The notes under the pieces were generated by a model, which saw only the letters and a program-made list of their open reading frames with translations, searched no databases and was not told the origin of the DNA. Of a DNA stretch of 41,415 nucleotides, positions 34,246-41,415 are shown in pieces; within the stretch, counting starts at the first letter, position 1; each line of letters starts with the position of its first letter. Location of the stretch: NCBI RefSeq assembly GCF_019396355.1, contig NZ_JAHKRK010000049.1, positions 1-41,415 on the forward strand, read 5' to 3'. Made by a program: the position numbers and the translations under genes. The DNA is from Pseudonocardia nigra. Lineage in GTDB: Bacteria; Actinomycetota; Actinomycetes; Mycobacteriales; Pseudonocardiaceae.

Positions 34246-35132
34246 CACTGCGCTCCCGCCTCGCCGATGGCGATGTCCCGTCGGCCGCGGTTGGCCACCC
34301 GGGGATCGAGCAGGTCGCGGAGATGGTCACCGGCGAGGCTGAGCGCCAGCACCGTGAGGGTGATGGCGAGGCCGGGGAACACCACCAGCCACCACGACTG
34401 CAGGTACTGCGTGCCGCCCGCGAGCATGTTGCCCCAGTCCGGCCGGGGTACCTGCACGCCGACCCCGAGGAACGACAGCGCCGCGGAGATGATGACCGCG
34501 ATCGCCAGGTTCAACGTGGCCAGCACGACCATCAGGCTCAGGATGTTGGGTACGACGTGCAGGCCGAGGATCCGTGGCCGGGACAGGCCTGCCACGCGCG
34601 CGAGCTGCACGAAGTCGGCTGTCGAGACGCGCATCGTCTCGGCCCGGATCACCCGCGCGTACTGCGGCCACGTCACCAGCGTGATCGCCACGATCGCGCT
34701 TGTGATGCCGGGCGAGAGGGCCGCGGCGAGCAGGATGGCGAGGATGATGGGGGGCACCGAGAGCTGGATGTCGGAGACCCGCATCAGCACGGCGTCGAGC
34801 GCCCCACCGCGGAACCCGGACGTCAGCCCGACGGCGGATCCGACGGTCGCGGCGAGCAGGACGCTCGACACCGCGACGAGGAGCATCGGCCGCGTGCCGA
34901 GCATGAGCCGGGACAGGGTGTCGCGGCCCAGCTCGTCGGTGCCCAGCACGTGGAGGCCGAGCTGCCCGTGCGACAGCGGCGGCAGCAGGGCGTCGGTGAG
35001 TCGCTGCTGGTAGGGATCGTGCGGCACCAGCCACGGCGCCGCGAAGCCGACCACCACGACCAGGACGAGCAGGCCGGTGGCGAGCAGCGGGACCCAGTCC
35101 CGGTGGTGCCGCACGGGCGTCAACGGTGTCAT
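34245..35132 (-). CDS. Peptide/nickel-type ABC transporter permease (DppC-like), first set
   Basis: Channel subunit of 295 residues with an N-terminal helix, the DppC-type LGTDELGRDTLSRLMLGTR loop and five more membrane segments. The C-terminal LSFLGVGVQVPRPDWGNML is the family's signature. ATG overlaps the DppB-like stop (ATGA). A longer frame upstream is a shadow of that gene. Confidence 0.92.
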   Translation of the reverse strand: MTPLTPVRHHRDWVPLLATGLLVLVVVVGFAAPWLVPHDPYQQRLTDALLPPLSHGQLGLHVLGTDELGRDTLSRLMLGTRPMLLVAVSSVLLAATVGSAVGLTSGFRGGALDAVLMRVSDIQLSVPPIILAILLAAALSPGITSAIVAITLVTWPQYARVIRAETMRVSTADFVQLARVAGLSRPRILGLHVVPNILSLMVVLATLNLAIAVIISAALSFLGVGVQVPRPDWGNMLAGGTQYLQSWWLVVFPGLAITLTVLALSLAGDHLRDLLDPRVANRGRRDIAIGEAGAQ

Positions 35133-36052
35133 GCGTGCACTCGCAGCCGGGGGTCCGCCACCCGGTAGAGCAGGTCCACCGCGGTGTTGATGGTCACGTA
35201 GCCGACGCCGAACACCAGCGCGACTCCCTGGACGAGCGGGAAGTCGCGCTCGGCCACCGCCTCGACCATGAGGTTGCCGATGCCCGGCCACCCGAAGATG
35301 ACTTCCACGATCACCGAGCCCCCGATCAGGTTCGCCAGCGCCAGCCCGATCACCGTCATGACCGGCAACAGCGTGTTGGGTGCGACGTGCCCGAGGCCGA
35401 CGCGGAACTCACCTGCCCCCTTGGCCCGCGCCAGCTTCACGAAGTCCTGGCCCAGCACGTCCAGCGCGGCGGCCCGGGTGATCCGGAACAGGACGGCGAT
35501 CTGGAACGACGCCAGCGTCACGGCGGGGAGCACGAACGACTGCGGCCCGGTCATGCCGCCGATGGGCAGGAGACCCAGCTCCACGGAGAGGATCAGGATC
35601 AGGACCGGGGCGAGCCAGAACGAGGGGACCGCCTGCCCGACCATGCTCAGCGTCACCAGGAGGCGGTCTGCGGGCTTCCCGCGATGGAAGGCGGCGACGA
35701 GTCCGAGCGGCACCCCGACGACGATCGCCAGACCGAGGGCGGTCACCGCCAGTGCCACCGTGGCTCCGATCCGCGAGCCGATCATCTCCGTGACGGGTTG
35801 GCGCCAGTAGTAGGACTCCCCGAGGTCGCCTTGGACCGCGTCGAGGAGGAAGCGCACGTACTGCTCGGGCAGGGAGACATCCAGGCCGAGGAGCCTGCGG
35901 GTGTTCTCGATCTGCTCGGCGGTCGCCCCGGGGGGTGACATGAGGACGGCCGGGTCGGCGCTCAGCCGGGTGAGGAGGAAGACCAGTGTGATCGCGCCCC
36001 ACACCGCCAGCAGCCCGCTGCCCACCCGGATGGCCAGGCCCCTGCCCGTCAT
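35129..36052 (-). CDS. Peptide/nickel-type ABC transporter permease (DppB-like), first set
   Basis: Partner channel subunit of 307 residues with about six membrane helices. The EAA-type loop reads FVKLARAKGAGEFRVGLGHV and the C-terminal IVEVIFGWPGIGNLMVEAV is typical of DppB/OppB. It starts 9 bases after the binding-protein gene. It and the next permease form one channel with the two ATPases encoded downstream. Confidence 0.92.
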   Translation of the reverse strand: MTGRGLAIRVGSGLLAVWGAITLVFLLTRLSADPAVLMSPPGATAEQIENTRRLLGLDVSLPEQYVRFLLDAVQGDLGESYYWRQPVTEMIGSRIGATVALAVTALGLAIVVGVPLGLVAAFHRGKPADRLLVTLSMVGQAVPSFWLAPVLILILSVELGLLPIGGMTGPQSFVLPAVTLASFQIAVLFRITRAAALDVLGQDFVKLARAKGAGEFRVGLGHVAPNTLLPVMTVIGLALANLIGGSVIVEVIFGWPGIGNLMVEAVAERDFPLVQGVALVFGVGYVTINTAVDLLYRVADPRLRVHA

Positions 36053-36061
36053 CGCTGCACC

Positions 36062-37606
36062 TCAGCACGGTTTCGCATGGCTCATGTCCGTGAAGGGCGA
36101 ACCGTAGATCGGCGTCCAGCAGACGCCACTTCGGAGGGCGAAGGCCTGCTCGGAGGAGTAGAGGGGGATCTCGAGCGCAATGTCGTGGATGTAGCGGAAC
36201 GCCTCGACGTAGGCCTGCTCCCGCGCCTCCTCGTCGACGGTGGAGGAGATCTCCTCGATCATCGCCTGCAGCTGCGGGTCACAGACGTGCGAGTAGGGGG
36301 CGTCGCACGCGAGCTGAGTGATCAGCCGGAACTGCGGGTCGTAGGTCGTCTGGTCGCCGTGCAGGCCCAGTGCCGCCTGGATGGGCGGGGGCGTCGCCCT
36401 GATGTGCTCGATCCACTGGCTGTACTCGACGACGCGCACGGCCGCCCGGACCCCGACGTCGTTCCAGTATCCGGCCACGGCTTGCATCACCTGCTCGGAC
36501 GCCGGGAGGCGGCCGTTGGCCGGGGTGACGATCTCGATGTCGAACCCGTCCGGGTACCCGGCCTCGGCCAGCAGCGTCCGGGTCCGCTCGGGGTCGAAGG
36601 GGCGCTGCCGGTAGTCGACCCTGTCGAATCCGGAGCTGAGCGGCGCAACGCCGGCGTAGGGGACGCCGAGCCCGCCCAGCACCTGGTCGATGATCCGCTG
36701 CTTGTCGATGGCGAAGTCCAGCGCCTGGCGCACGGTCGGGTCCGCCCACGGGACGTCCCCGTCGAGGCGCCCGAACTTCACCCAGACGTTCTCGCCGGTG
36801 TACCCCGACACAACAGTGAGCTGCTCGTCCGCCTCGAGCTGGGCCAGGTTCTGCGGCGGGACCTGCGAGATGACGTCGACGGCTCCGCTGCGGATGGCGG
36901 CGACGCGCGAGTTGGCGTCCGACAGGATCCGGAACTCGTACCGCTGGTAGGCCGCCTTCTGCTCGCCCCAGTAGCCGTCGAACCGCTCGAGGGTGAACGA
37001 ATCGCGGATCCGCCGCTCGACGAACCGCAACGCCCCGGTGCCCACGGGATTCTGGGCGAAGTACTCGTCGCCGTTCTGCTCGATGTAGTCCTTCGGGACG
37101 ATCGCGGCGAAGCCGCCGCCCGGGATGAAGGAGCCGTCGAACTGCTTCAGGTGCACGGCCACGGTGTAGTCGTCGATCACGTCGACGCGGTCGAGCTGGT
37201 CGAGCAGGTACGCGAACGTGTTGCCCAGCTCCGGGTCGACGAAGCGCTCGAAGCTGTACTTCACGTCGTCGGCCGTCATCGCCTCGCCGTTGTGGAACGT
37301 GACGCCCTGGCGCAGCGTGAAGGTGATGATCGTCCCGTCCTCGGAGATCGTGTAGTCCGTCGCCAACGCCGGTTGCTGCTTGCCCTCGACGTCGCGTTCG
37401 AGGAGCGTCTCGAACACATTGGACGTGAAGTAGGCGTCCGTTCCGGCCCGGGTCGCGTGGGGATCCAGGTTCTCCGGCTCGCTGCCGATACCCACGGTGA
37501 GGACCTCGGTGCCGCCGCTCGTTCCGCCCCCGCCGCCCCCGCAGGCGACCGTGAGCAGCACGACGGCCGCCAGCACGAGCGCGCGCACCGACCGTCGGGC
37601 GGTCAT
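36062..37606 (-). CDS. Peptide/nickel-type ABC substrate-binding lipoprotein
   Basis: Family 5 extracellular binding protein, 514 residues. Signal peptide with lipobox LLTVAC (Cys22), then a glycine-rich linker and the typical start VGIGSEPENLDPHATRAGT. FTLRQGVTFHNGEAMTADDV and the NPVGTGALRFVE segment are family landmarks. Such proteins bind peptides, opines, small acids or metal chelates; the adjoining CoA ligase suggests an organic acid or acyl compound here, by inference. The C-terminus keeps two cysteine pairs (CDAPYSHVCD; CWTP and the final KPC), possibly disulfides. ATG overlaps the ligase stop (ATGA). Confidence 0.92.
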   Translation of the reverse strand: MTARRSVRALVLAAVVLLTVACGGGGGGTSGGTEVLTVGIGSEPENLDPHATRAGTDAYFTSNVFETLLERDVEGKQQPALATDYTISEDGTIITFTLRQGVTFHNGEAMTADDVKYSFERFVDPELGNTFAYLLDQLDRVDVIDDYTVAVHLKQFDGSFIPGGGFAAIVPKDYIEQNGDEYFAQNPVGTGALRFVERRIRDSFTLERFDGYWGEQKAAYQRYEFRILSDANSRVAAIRSGAVDVISQVPPQNLAQLEADEQLTVVSGYTGENVWVKFGRLDGDVPWADPTVRQALDFAIDKQRIIDQVLGGLGVPYAGVAPLSSGFDRVDYRQRPFDPERTRTLLAEAGYPDGFDIEIVTPANGRLPASEQVMQAVAGYWNDVGVRAAVRVVEYSQWIEHIRATPPPIQAALGLHGDQTTYDPQFRLITQLACDAPYSHVCDPQLQAMIEEISSTVDEEAREQAYVEAFRYIHDIALEIPLYSSEQAFALRSGVCWTPIYGSPFTDMSHAKPC

Positions 37607-39354
37607 GATGCGCACCGCCGCAGCTCGTCCTTCTTCACCTTGCCGGTGGCGGTGAGCGGGAACTCCTCGACGACCCGGACCGCCGGCACCTTGTAGGTCG
37701 CCATGTTCTCCCGGCACCACGCAGTCAGGTCCGCCTCCGTCACCCGGCCGGCCGCCGGTGGTGCGAGCCGCACGAACGCCACGGCGCGCTCGCCGCGTTC
37801 CTCGTCCGGCATCCCGATGACGGCGCTCCCGACGATGTCGGGATGCCGTCCGAGGATCACCTCCAACTCCGACGGGAACACGCTCATCCCGTTGACCTTG
37901 AGCATCTCCTTGCGCCTTCCCAGGAAGTGCAGACAGCCGTCCTCGTCGAGGCGCCCGATGTCGCCGGTGTGCAACCAGCCGTCCCGCAGTGCCGCAGCGG
38001 TGGCGTCCGGGCGGCGCCAGTAACCGCTGAGCAGGGACGGGCTGCGTACGCAGATCTCGCCTTCGGCGCCGAGCGGAACCAGCGCTCCGGTGTCGAAGTC
38101 CACGACCTTGAGCTCGGTGCCGGGCATCGGCAGGCCGCAGAACACCGGTTCGCTGTGCAGGTCGCGGTCGCCGTCCTGGAAGCCGGTGACGAACGTGTCG
38201 ATGGTGTGGGTCTCGGTCATCCCGTAGGCGCTCTCCCGCAGCACGCTGTGCTCGCCGGCCACTTGCTGCCAGCGCCTGCGGTGCGCCACCGTGAGCTTCT
38301 TGACGAAAGACATCGCGCCCGGGGCGATGACGCTGGACAGGTCGTGCTCGCCGATGTCGGGCTGCTCCATGAGCTCGACGTAGTTGTCGACGGTGGCGCC
38401 CAGCCCGCTCACCCCGTACCGCGGCACGGCCGCGAGCACGGCCTGTGGGTCCCACCGCGCCAACAGCACGCAGGTGGTGCCGGTGAACACCGGCAGGATG
38501 ACGGCGACGTCCTCCCCGGCGATCCAGAACACCGGGATGAAGACCAGGCTGACCGACGGGCCGTTCTCGGGGCCCGTGCCGCGCATGCGCGCCGCGCACG
38601 CGGCCGTGTAGATCATGTGCCGTTGGGTGTGCTCGCACCCCTTCGGCAGCCCGGTCGTCCCGCCGGTGTAGTTCAGTGCGGCGAGCGCGTCGAGGTCCTG
38701 GTGGGGGCGGACCTGCGGTGGTCGGGCGTCGAGGACGTCCTGCCAGCTCAGCCCGGTCCCGTGCTCCTCGCGCCCGTGCGTGATCATCGGGGGCACCGGG
38801 AGGGTGGGCGACTCCGGGAGGTACTCGTCGAGGCCGGTGGTGACGACGTGCTGCAGGCTCGTGCGGTCGCGCAGCGTCTCGATCAGCGGGAGCAGTTCGT
38901 CCCAGACGAGGAGGAGCGCGGCCTCGGTGTCCTGCAGCTCGTAGACGATCTCCTCGCCCTTGAACAGCGGGTTGACCGGGACGTGGACCGCCCCCGCTTT
39001 GAGGATCCCGTAGAAGGCGATCACGAACTGCGGGCAGTTGGGCAGCATGACGGCCACCCGATCGCCCGGGGAGACACCGCGCTCGAGGAGGAAGCCGGCG
39101 AATCGGTCGCTCAGGTCGTCGACCTGCCCGAACGTCAGCTCGGTGCCGTAGAAGACCAGGAGGACCCGGTCCGGGTCCGTGCGGGCCCACTCCTGCAGGT
39201 ACTCCGTCAACGGGCGCTCGCCGAACGGGTACTCGAGCTCGGTCGGCAGACCAGCGGGCCACACCGCGCGCTGCCGCCGCGCCAGGTCCTCCAGATAGTC
39301 CTCTTCGGACTCGACCAGGTTGTCCTGCACGTGAACCCCTGCCGCTTGGACCAC
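37603..39354 (-). CDS. AMP-forming acyl-CoA ligase
   Basis: Adenylate-forming enzyme of 583 residues that activates a carboxylic acid to its CoA thioester. Phosphate loop YTGGTTGLPKG, the YGMTETH motif, the GWLHTGDIGRLDEDG hinge motif and the C-terminal catalytic lysine in LTATGKVKKDEL are all present. The substrate pocket cannot be read by eye; medium- or long-chain fatty acids, or aromatic acids, are all possible. Two GTG starts (39354 and 39333) are possible. It sits between two sets of importer genes and is coupled to the binding protein, so it probably acts on the imported compound. Confidence 0.92.
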   Translation of the reverse strand: MVQAAGVHVQDNLVESEEDYLEDLARRQRAVWPAGLPTELEYPFGERPLTEYLQEWARTDPDRVLLVFYGTELTFGQVDDLSDRFAGFLLERGVSPGDRVAVMLPNCPQFVIAFYGILKAGAVHVPVNPLFKGEEIVYELQDTEAALLLVWDELLPLIETLRDRTSLQHVVTTGLDEYLPESPTLPVPPMITHGREEHGTGLSWQDVLDARPPQVRPHQDLDALAALNYTGGTTGLPKGCEHTQRHMIYTAACAARMRGTGPENGPSVSLVFIPVFWIAGEDVAVILPVFTGTTCVLLARWDPQAVLAAVPRYGVSGLGATVDNYVELMEQPDIGEHDLSSVIAPGAMSFVKKLTVAHRRRWQQVAGEHSVLRESAYGMTETHTIDTFVTGFQDGDRDLHSEPVFCGLPMPGTELKVVDFDTGALVPLGAEGEICVRSPSLLSGYWRRPDATAAALRDGWLHTGDIGRLDEDGCLHFLGRRKEMLKVNGMSVFPSELEVILGRHPDIVGSAVIGMPDEERGERAVAFVRLAPPAAGRVTEADLTAWCRENMATYKVPAVRVVEEFPLTATGKVKKDELRRCAS

Positions 39355-39383
39355 TGCGTCCGGTGGCGCGTTCCCGCCGACGC

Positions 39384-39423
39384 TAGGGAGGTGGCCCCGC
39401 GCCGGGTAGTGGGGACCTCCCTA
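39384..39423. repeat. Long inverted repeat between permease and ligase genes
   Basis: Perfect 9-bp arms TAGGGAGGT (39384-39392) and ACCTCCCTA (39415-39423) enclose 22 bases; inside, CCCC and GGGG extend the stem after a 2-base bulge. It overlaps the stop codon of the permease gene and precedes the ligase start by about 30 bases. It could be an attenuator or partial terminator between the two halves of the operon, or a regulator-binding site for an internal promoter. Confidence 0.5.
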
Positions 39424-40302
39424 CTCCGGTCGGAGCCGCCTCCTCGACAGGAGCCTGCGCTCGGAATGGGCCACCGGGTCGAGGGCGTCGCGCATCGAGT
39501 CGCCGAGCAGGTTGAACGCCAGCACGGTGACGGCGATGGCGAGCCCCGCGGGATAGACCTGCAGCGGTGCACGGCTGATGAACCGGGCCGCTCCCTGGAG
39601 CATCTCGCCCCAACTCGGCGTCGGTGGCTGGACCCCGAGGCCGAGGAAGCTGAGCGCCGCCTCGGCGAGCAGCGCCACCGCCATCAGGAACGCCGTCTGC
39701 ACGATGACCGGCTGGATGGAGTTCGGGACGACGTGGCGCAGGATCGTGAGGTGCGGGGCGCTGCCGAACGTGCGAGCGGCGTCGACGTAGAGCCTGCCCT
39801 TGACCGCGAGCACCTGGCCGCGCACGAGCCGTGCGAACGAAGGGGCGAAGATGATGCCCACCGCGATCATGGCGTTGGTCAGCCCCGGGCCGAGGATGGC
39901 GATCACGCTGATGGCGAGCACGATCGCGGGGAACGACAGCAGGGTGTCGACGATGCGCATGAGAATGTTGTCGAGGACGCCGCCGACGAACCCGCTGATG
40001 AGCCCGACCGGTACGCCGATGAGCAGCCCGACGCCGGTGGCGATGATGCTCGCGAGCAGCGACACGCGGCCGCCGAACAGCAGCCTGCTGAGATAGTCGC
40101 GGCCGAGGTCGTCGGTGCCGAGCCAGTGTTCGGCCGACGGGCCGGCGAGGATGTTGCCGAGATCCTGTTCGGCCGGGTCGTAGGGGGCGATGAGCGGGGC
40201 GGTGAGGGCGACCGCCACCAGCAGCAGCAGCCACGCGGCGGCGAAGGCGGCCCGGCGATCGTGCCGGAGCCACGCGACGGGCCCGAGGAACGCGTTGTCC
40301 AC
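39421..40302 (-). CDS. Peptide/nickel-type ABC transporter permease (DppC-like), second set
   Basis: A 293-residue permease with the DppC layout: N-terminal helix, LGTDDLGRDYLSRLLFGGRV loop and LSFLGLGVQPPTPSWGEML near the end. It is a different protein from the DppC-like gene 5 kb downstream. The GTG start has GGAGG about 6 bases upstream. It lies 14 bases after its DppB-like partner. No binding protein or ATPases are adjacent, so this pair may share those encoded downstream. Confidence 0.92.
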   Translation of the reverse strand: MDNAFLGPVAWLRHDRRAAFAAAWLLLLVAVALTAPLIAPYDPAEQDLGNILAGPSAEHWLGTDDLGRDYLSRLLFGGRVSLLASIIATGVGLLIGVPVGLISGFVGGVLDNILMRIVDTLLSFPAIVLAISVIAILGPGLTNAMIAVGIIFAPSFARLVRGQVLAVKGRLYVDAARTFGSAPHLTILRHVVPNSIQPVIVQTAFLMAVALLAEAALSFLGLGVQPPTPSWGEMLQGAARFISRAPLQVYPAGLAIAVTVLAFNLLGDSMRDALDPVAHSERRLLSRRRLRPE

Positions 40303-40316
40303 TCGTACCTCCTGAT

Positions 40317-41255
40317 CTACCGGGTCCGGGGGTCGATGAGCCGGTAGGAGATGTCGACGAGCAGGTTCGTGACCACGACGAGGACGACCATCGTGAGGAC
40401 CACGCCCTGGATGACGGGGAAGTCGCGCTGCAGCGTGGCGCCGACCACCAGGCTGCCGAGGCCGGGGATACCGAACACGGTCTCGATCACGACTGTGGCC
40501 CCGAGGAAACTGTTGACCAGCAGCCCGGTGACCGTCGCCAGCGGCAGCGCGGCGTTCTTCAACGCGTGCTGCCAGACGATCTGCCGCGTCCGGAGGCCCT
40601 TGGCCCGGTGGGTGCGCACGAAATCGGCGTTGAGCGAGTCGATGAGGGCGCTGCGCAGCTGGCGGGCGACGAGCGCCGCGCCGCCCGAGCCGAGCGCGAC
40701 GGCCGGGAGGATCAGGTACTGCACCGCGACCAGCGGATCGGTGGCGACACCCACGAAGCCCGTGGCCGGGAACCAGCCCAGGGTCAGGGAGAACACCGAC
40801 ACGAGGATGAGGCCGAGCCAGAAGTCGGGCACCGCGACGCCGACCGTCGAGACTCCGGTGATCATCGCGTCCGTGGCCGAGTTGGCGCGGCGCGCGGCGG
40901 CAACCCCGAGCGGCACACCGATCAGCAGCGACAGGATCAGCCCTGCCACCATGAGCTGAAACGTGACCGGGAGGGTCCGGGCGATGGCCTCGACCACCGC
41001 CTCACCGGTGTACAGCGACTCGCCGAGGTCACCCTGGACGACGCCGATCAGCCACTGCCAGTACTGGACCAGGATCGGGTCGTTCAGGCCCAGCTGTTCG
41101 CGGAGCTCGGCCAGCTGCTCCGCCGACGCGCGCTCGCCGAGGATGGCTATAGCGGGGTCGCCGGGCACGAGCTGGAGCAGTGAGAACACGAGCAACGTCG
41201 CCAGCAGCAGCGTGGGTACGAGGACGATGAGACGTTGTCGCACAAGTGCCGTCAC
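40317..41255 (-). CDS. Peptide/nickel-type ABC transporter permease (DppB-like), second set
   Basis: A 312-residue permease with six membrane segments; the loop FVRTHRAKGLRTRQIVWQHA and the end VVIETVFGIPGLGSLVVGAT are typical of DppB. The GTG start is preceded by GGGGAGG. Only 36 bases separate it from the edge of the right-hand IS copy, so any promoter or upstream gene of this operon, for example its binding protein, was either displaced by the insertion or lies beyond it. Confidence 0.92.
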   Translation of the reverse strand: MTALVRQRLIVLVPTLLLATLLVFSLLQLVPGDPAIAILGERASAEQLAELREQLGLNDPILVQYWQWLIGVVQGDLGESLYTGEAVVEAIARTLPVTFQLMVAGLILSLLIGVPLGVAAARRANSATDAMITGVSTVGVAVPDFWLGLILVSVFSLTLGWFPATGFVGVATDPLVAVQYLILPAVALGSGGAALVARQLRSALIDSLNADFVRTHRAKGLRTRQIVWQHALKNAALPLATVTGLLVNSFLGATVVIETVFGIPGLGSLVVGATLQRDFPVIQGVVLTMVVLVVVTNLLVDISYRLIDPRTR

Positions 41256-41291
41256 GGGGCCTCCCCGGTCGCAGCGGATCAGTGCTCAGGA

Positions 41292-41415
41292 CTAGAGCGT
41301 GTCCCGTGGATCATGCGGGTCGGCTGCGGTAGATCTCTTCTGTGCTTGATCGCCACGACTTGACCGACGCGGAGTGGGCACGGCTGGAGCCGTTGCTGCC
41401 CGACCGGACACCGCG
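41292..41415 (+). mobile_element. Terminal fragment of an IS5-family insertion sequence, right copy
   Basis: Exact inverted copy of the first 124 bases of the window. The inner edge is CTAG followed by GAGCGTGTCC; bases to the left of 41292 differ from the flank of the other copy, which fixes the element or target edge. The transposase reads outward, away from the window. Only this end of the element is visible. Confidence 0.85.
41342..41415 (+). CDS. IS5-family transposase, N-terminal 24 codons (partial)
   Basis: GTG start followed by LDRHDLTDAEWARLEPLLP and DRTP, identical to the copy at the left edge, then cut by the window end. The pattern is the standard N-terminus of IS5-family transposases. 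Whether the full copy is intact cannot be judged. Confidence 0.8.
   Translation, partial: MLDRHDLTDAEWARLEPLLPDRTP

Noticed and set aside
36062..39262. 1066-codon open frame whose first part runs through the ligase region on the same strand
   Set aside because: Its N-terminal half is Arg/Pro-rich shadow coding of the ligase gene; only the part from the ATG at 37606 (binding protein with lipobox) is real.
37843..40347. 834-codon + strand frame across the ligase and permease genes
   Set aside because: Antisense shadow of well-recognised minus-strand genes; composition is low-complexity Arg/Glu/His/Asp-rich, typical of high-GC antisense frames.
1..41415. CRISPR array, tRNA, prophage, toxin-antitoxin or secondary-metabolite synthase
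   Set aside because: No regularly spaced repeats, tRNA-like folds, phage proteins, small toxin pairs or PKS/NRPS domains are visible.

Overview
The window is high-GC DNA with GTG and TTG starts, genes packed with ATGA/GTGA overlaps, and protein families typical of Actinomycetota. Pseudonocardia or another member of the Pseudonocardiaceae is my best guess, but no marker gene is present to prove it. There are no rRNA, tRNA, phage or CRISPR features. Nearly all of it is catabolic and transport DNA. Both ends stop inside the same IS5-type insertion sequence, in inverted orientation: bases 1-124 are the exact reverse complement of the last 124 bases.

Left part (about 0.5-7.5 kb, + strand): a carbohydrate ABC importer (lipoprotein binding protein and two permeases, no ATPase) is translationally coupled to a type I sulfatase and followed by a second one. 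This looks like a unit for using a sulfated sugar. It runs into a hairpin, then a decayed IS256-type transposase fused to a fragment of a GH1 beta-glucosidase. A universal stress protein follows on the other strand.

Middle part (8.2-24.0 kb, - strand, read right to left): one very long, tightly overlapped operon. Its order is LLM flavin oxidoreductase, VOC dioxygenase-like protein, a two-gene UGSC-type thiol-protein module (the second member fused to a short-chain dehydrogenase), a five-gene LIV-type ABC importer, SDR, alpha/beta hydrolase, cupin dioxygenase, Rieske ring-hydroxylating oxygenase alpha and beta, a small accessory protein, SDR, class II aldolase and an IclR regulator. The content points to import and oxidative breakdown of an aromatic or related cyclic compound whose identity I cannot read. 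Four genes in the promoter-proximal third (18.85-24.0 kb) carry a frameshift or in-frame stop, while the rest are intact.

Divergent from this is a DUF3237 gene. Next, on the - strand, is a regulator-carboxylase unit (24.7-31.2 kb): a 972-residue LuxR-type ATPase regulator, a small coupled ORF and a single-chain biotin-dependent acyl-CoA carboxylase of 1108 residues.

Right part (31.6-41.3 kb, - strand): a second long operon. It has a Dpp/Opp-type permease pair, an acyl-CoA ligase, a peptide/nickel-type binding lipoprotein, a second permease pair, two ATPases and a 3-hydroxyacyl-CoA dehydrogenase. It suggests import of a small acid, its CoA activation and beta-oxidation-like processing. Its promoter end lies only 36 bases from the right-hand IS copy, so the upstream part may be missing. 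A thiolase-like remnant lies beyond its 3' end.
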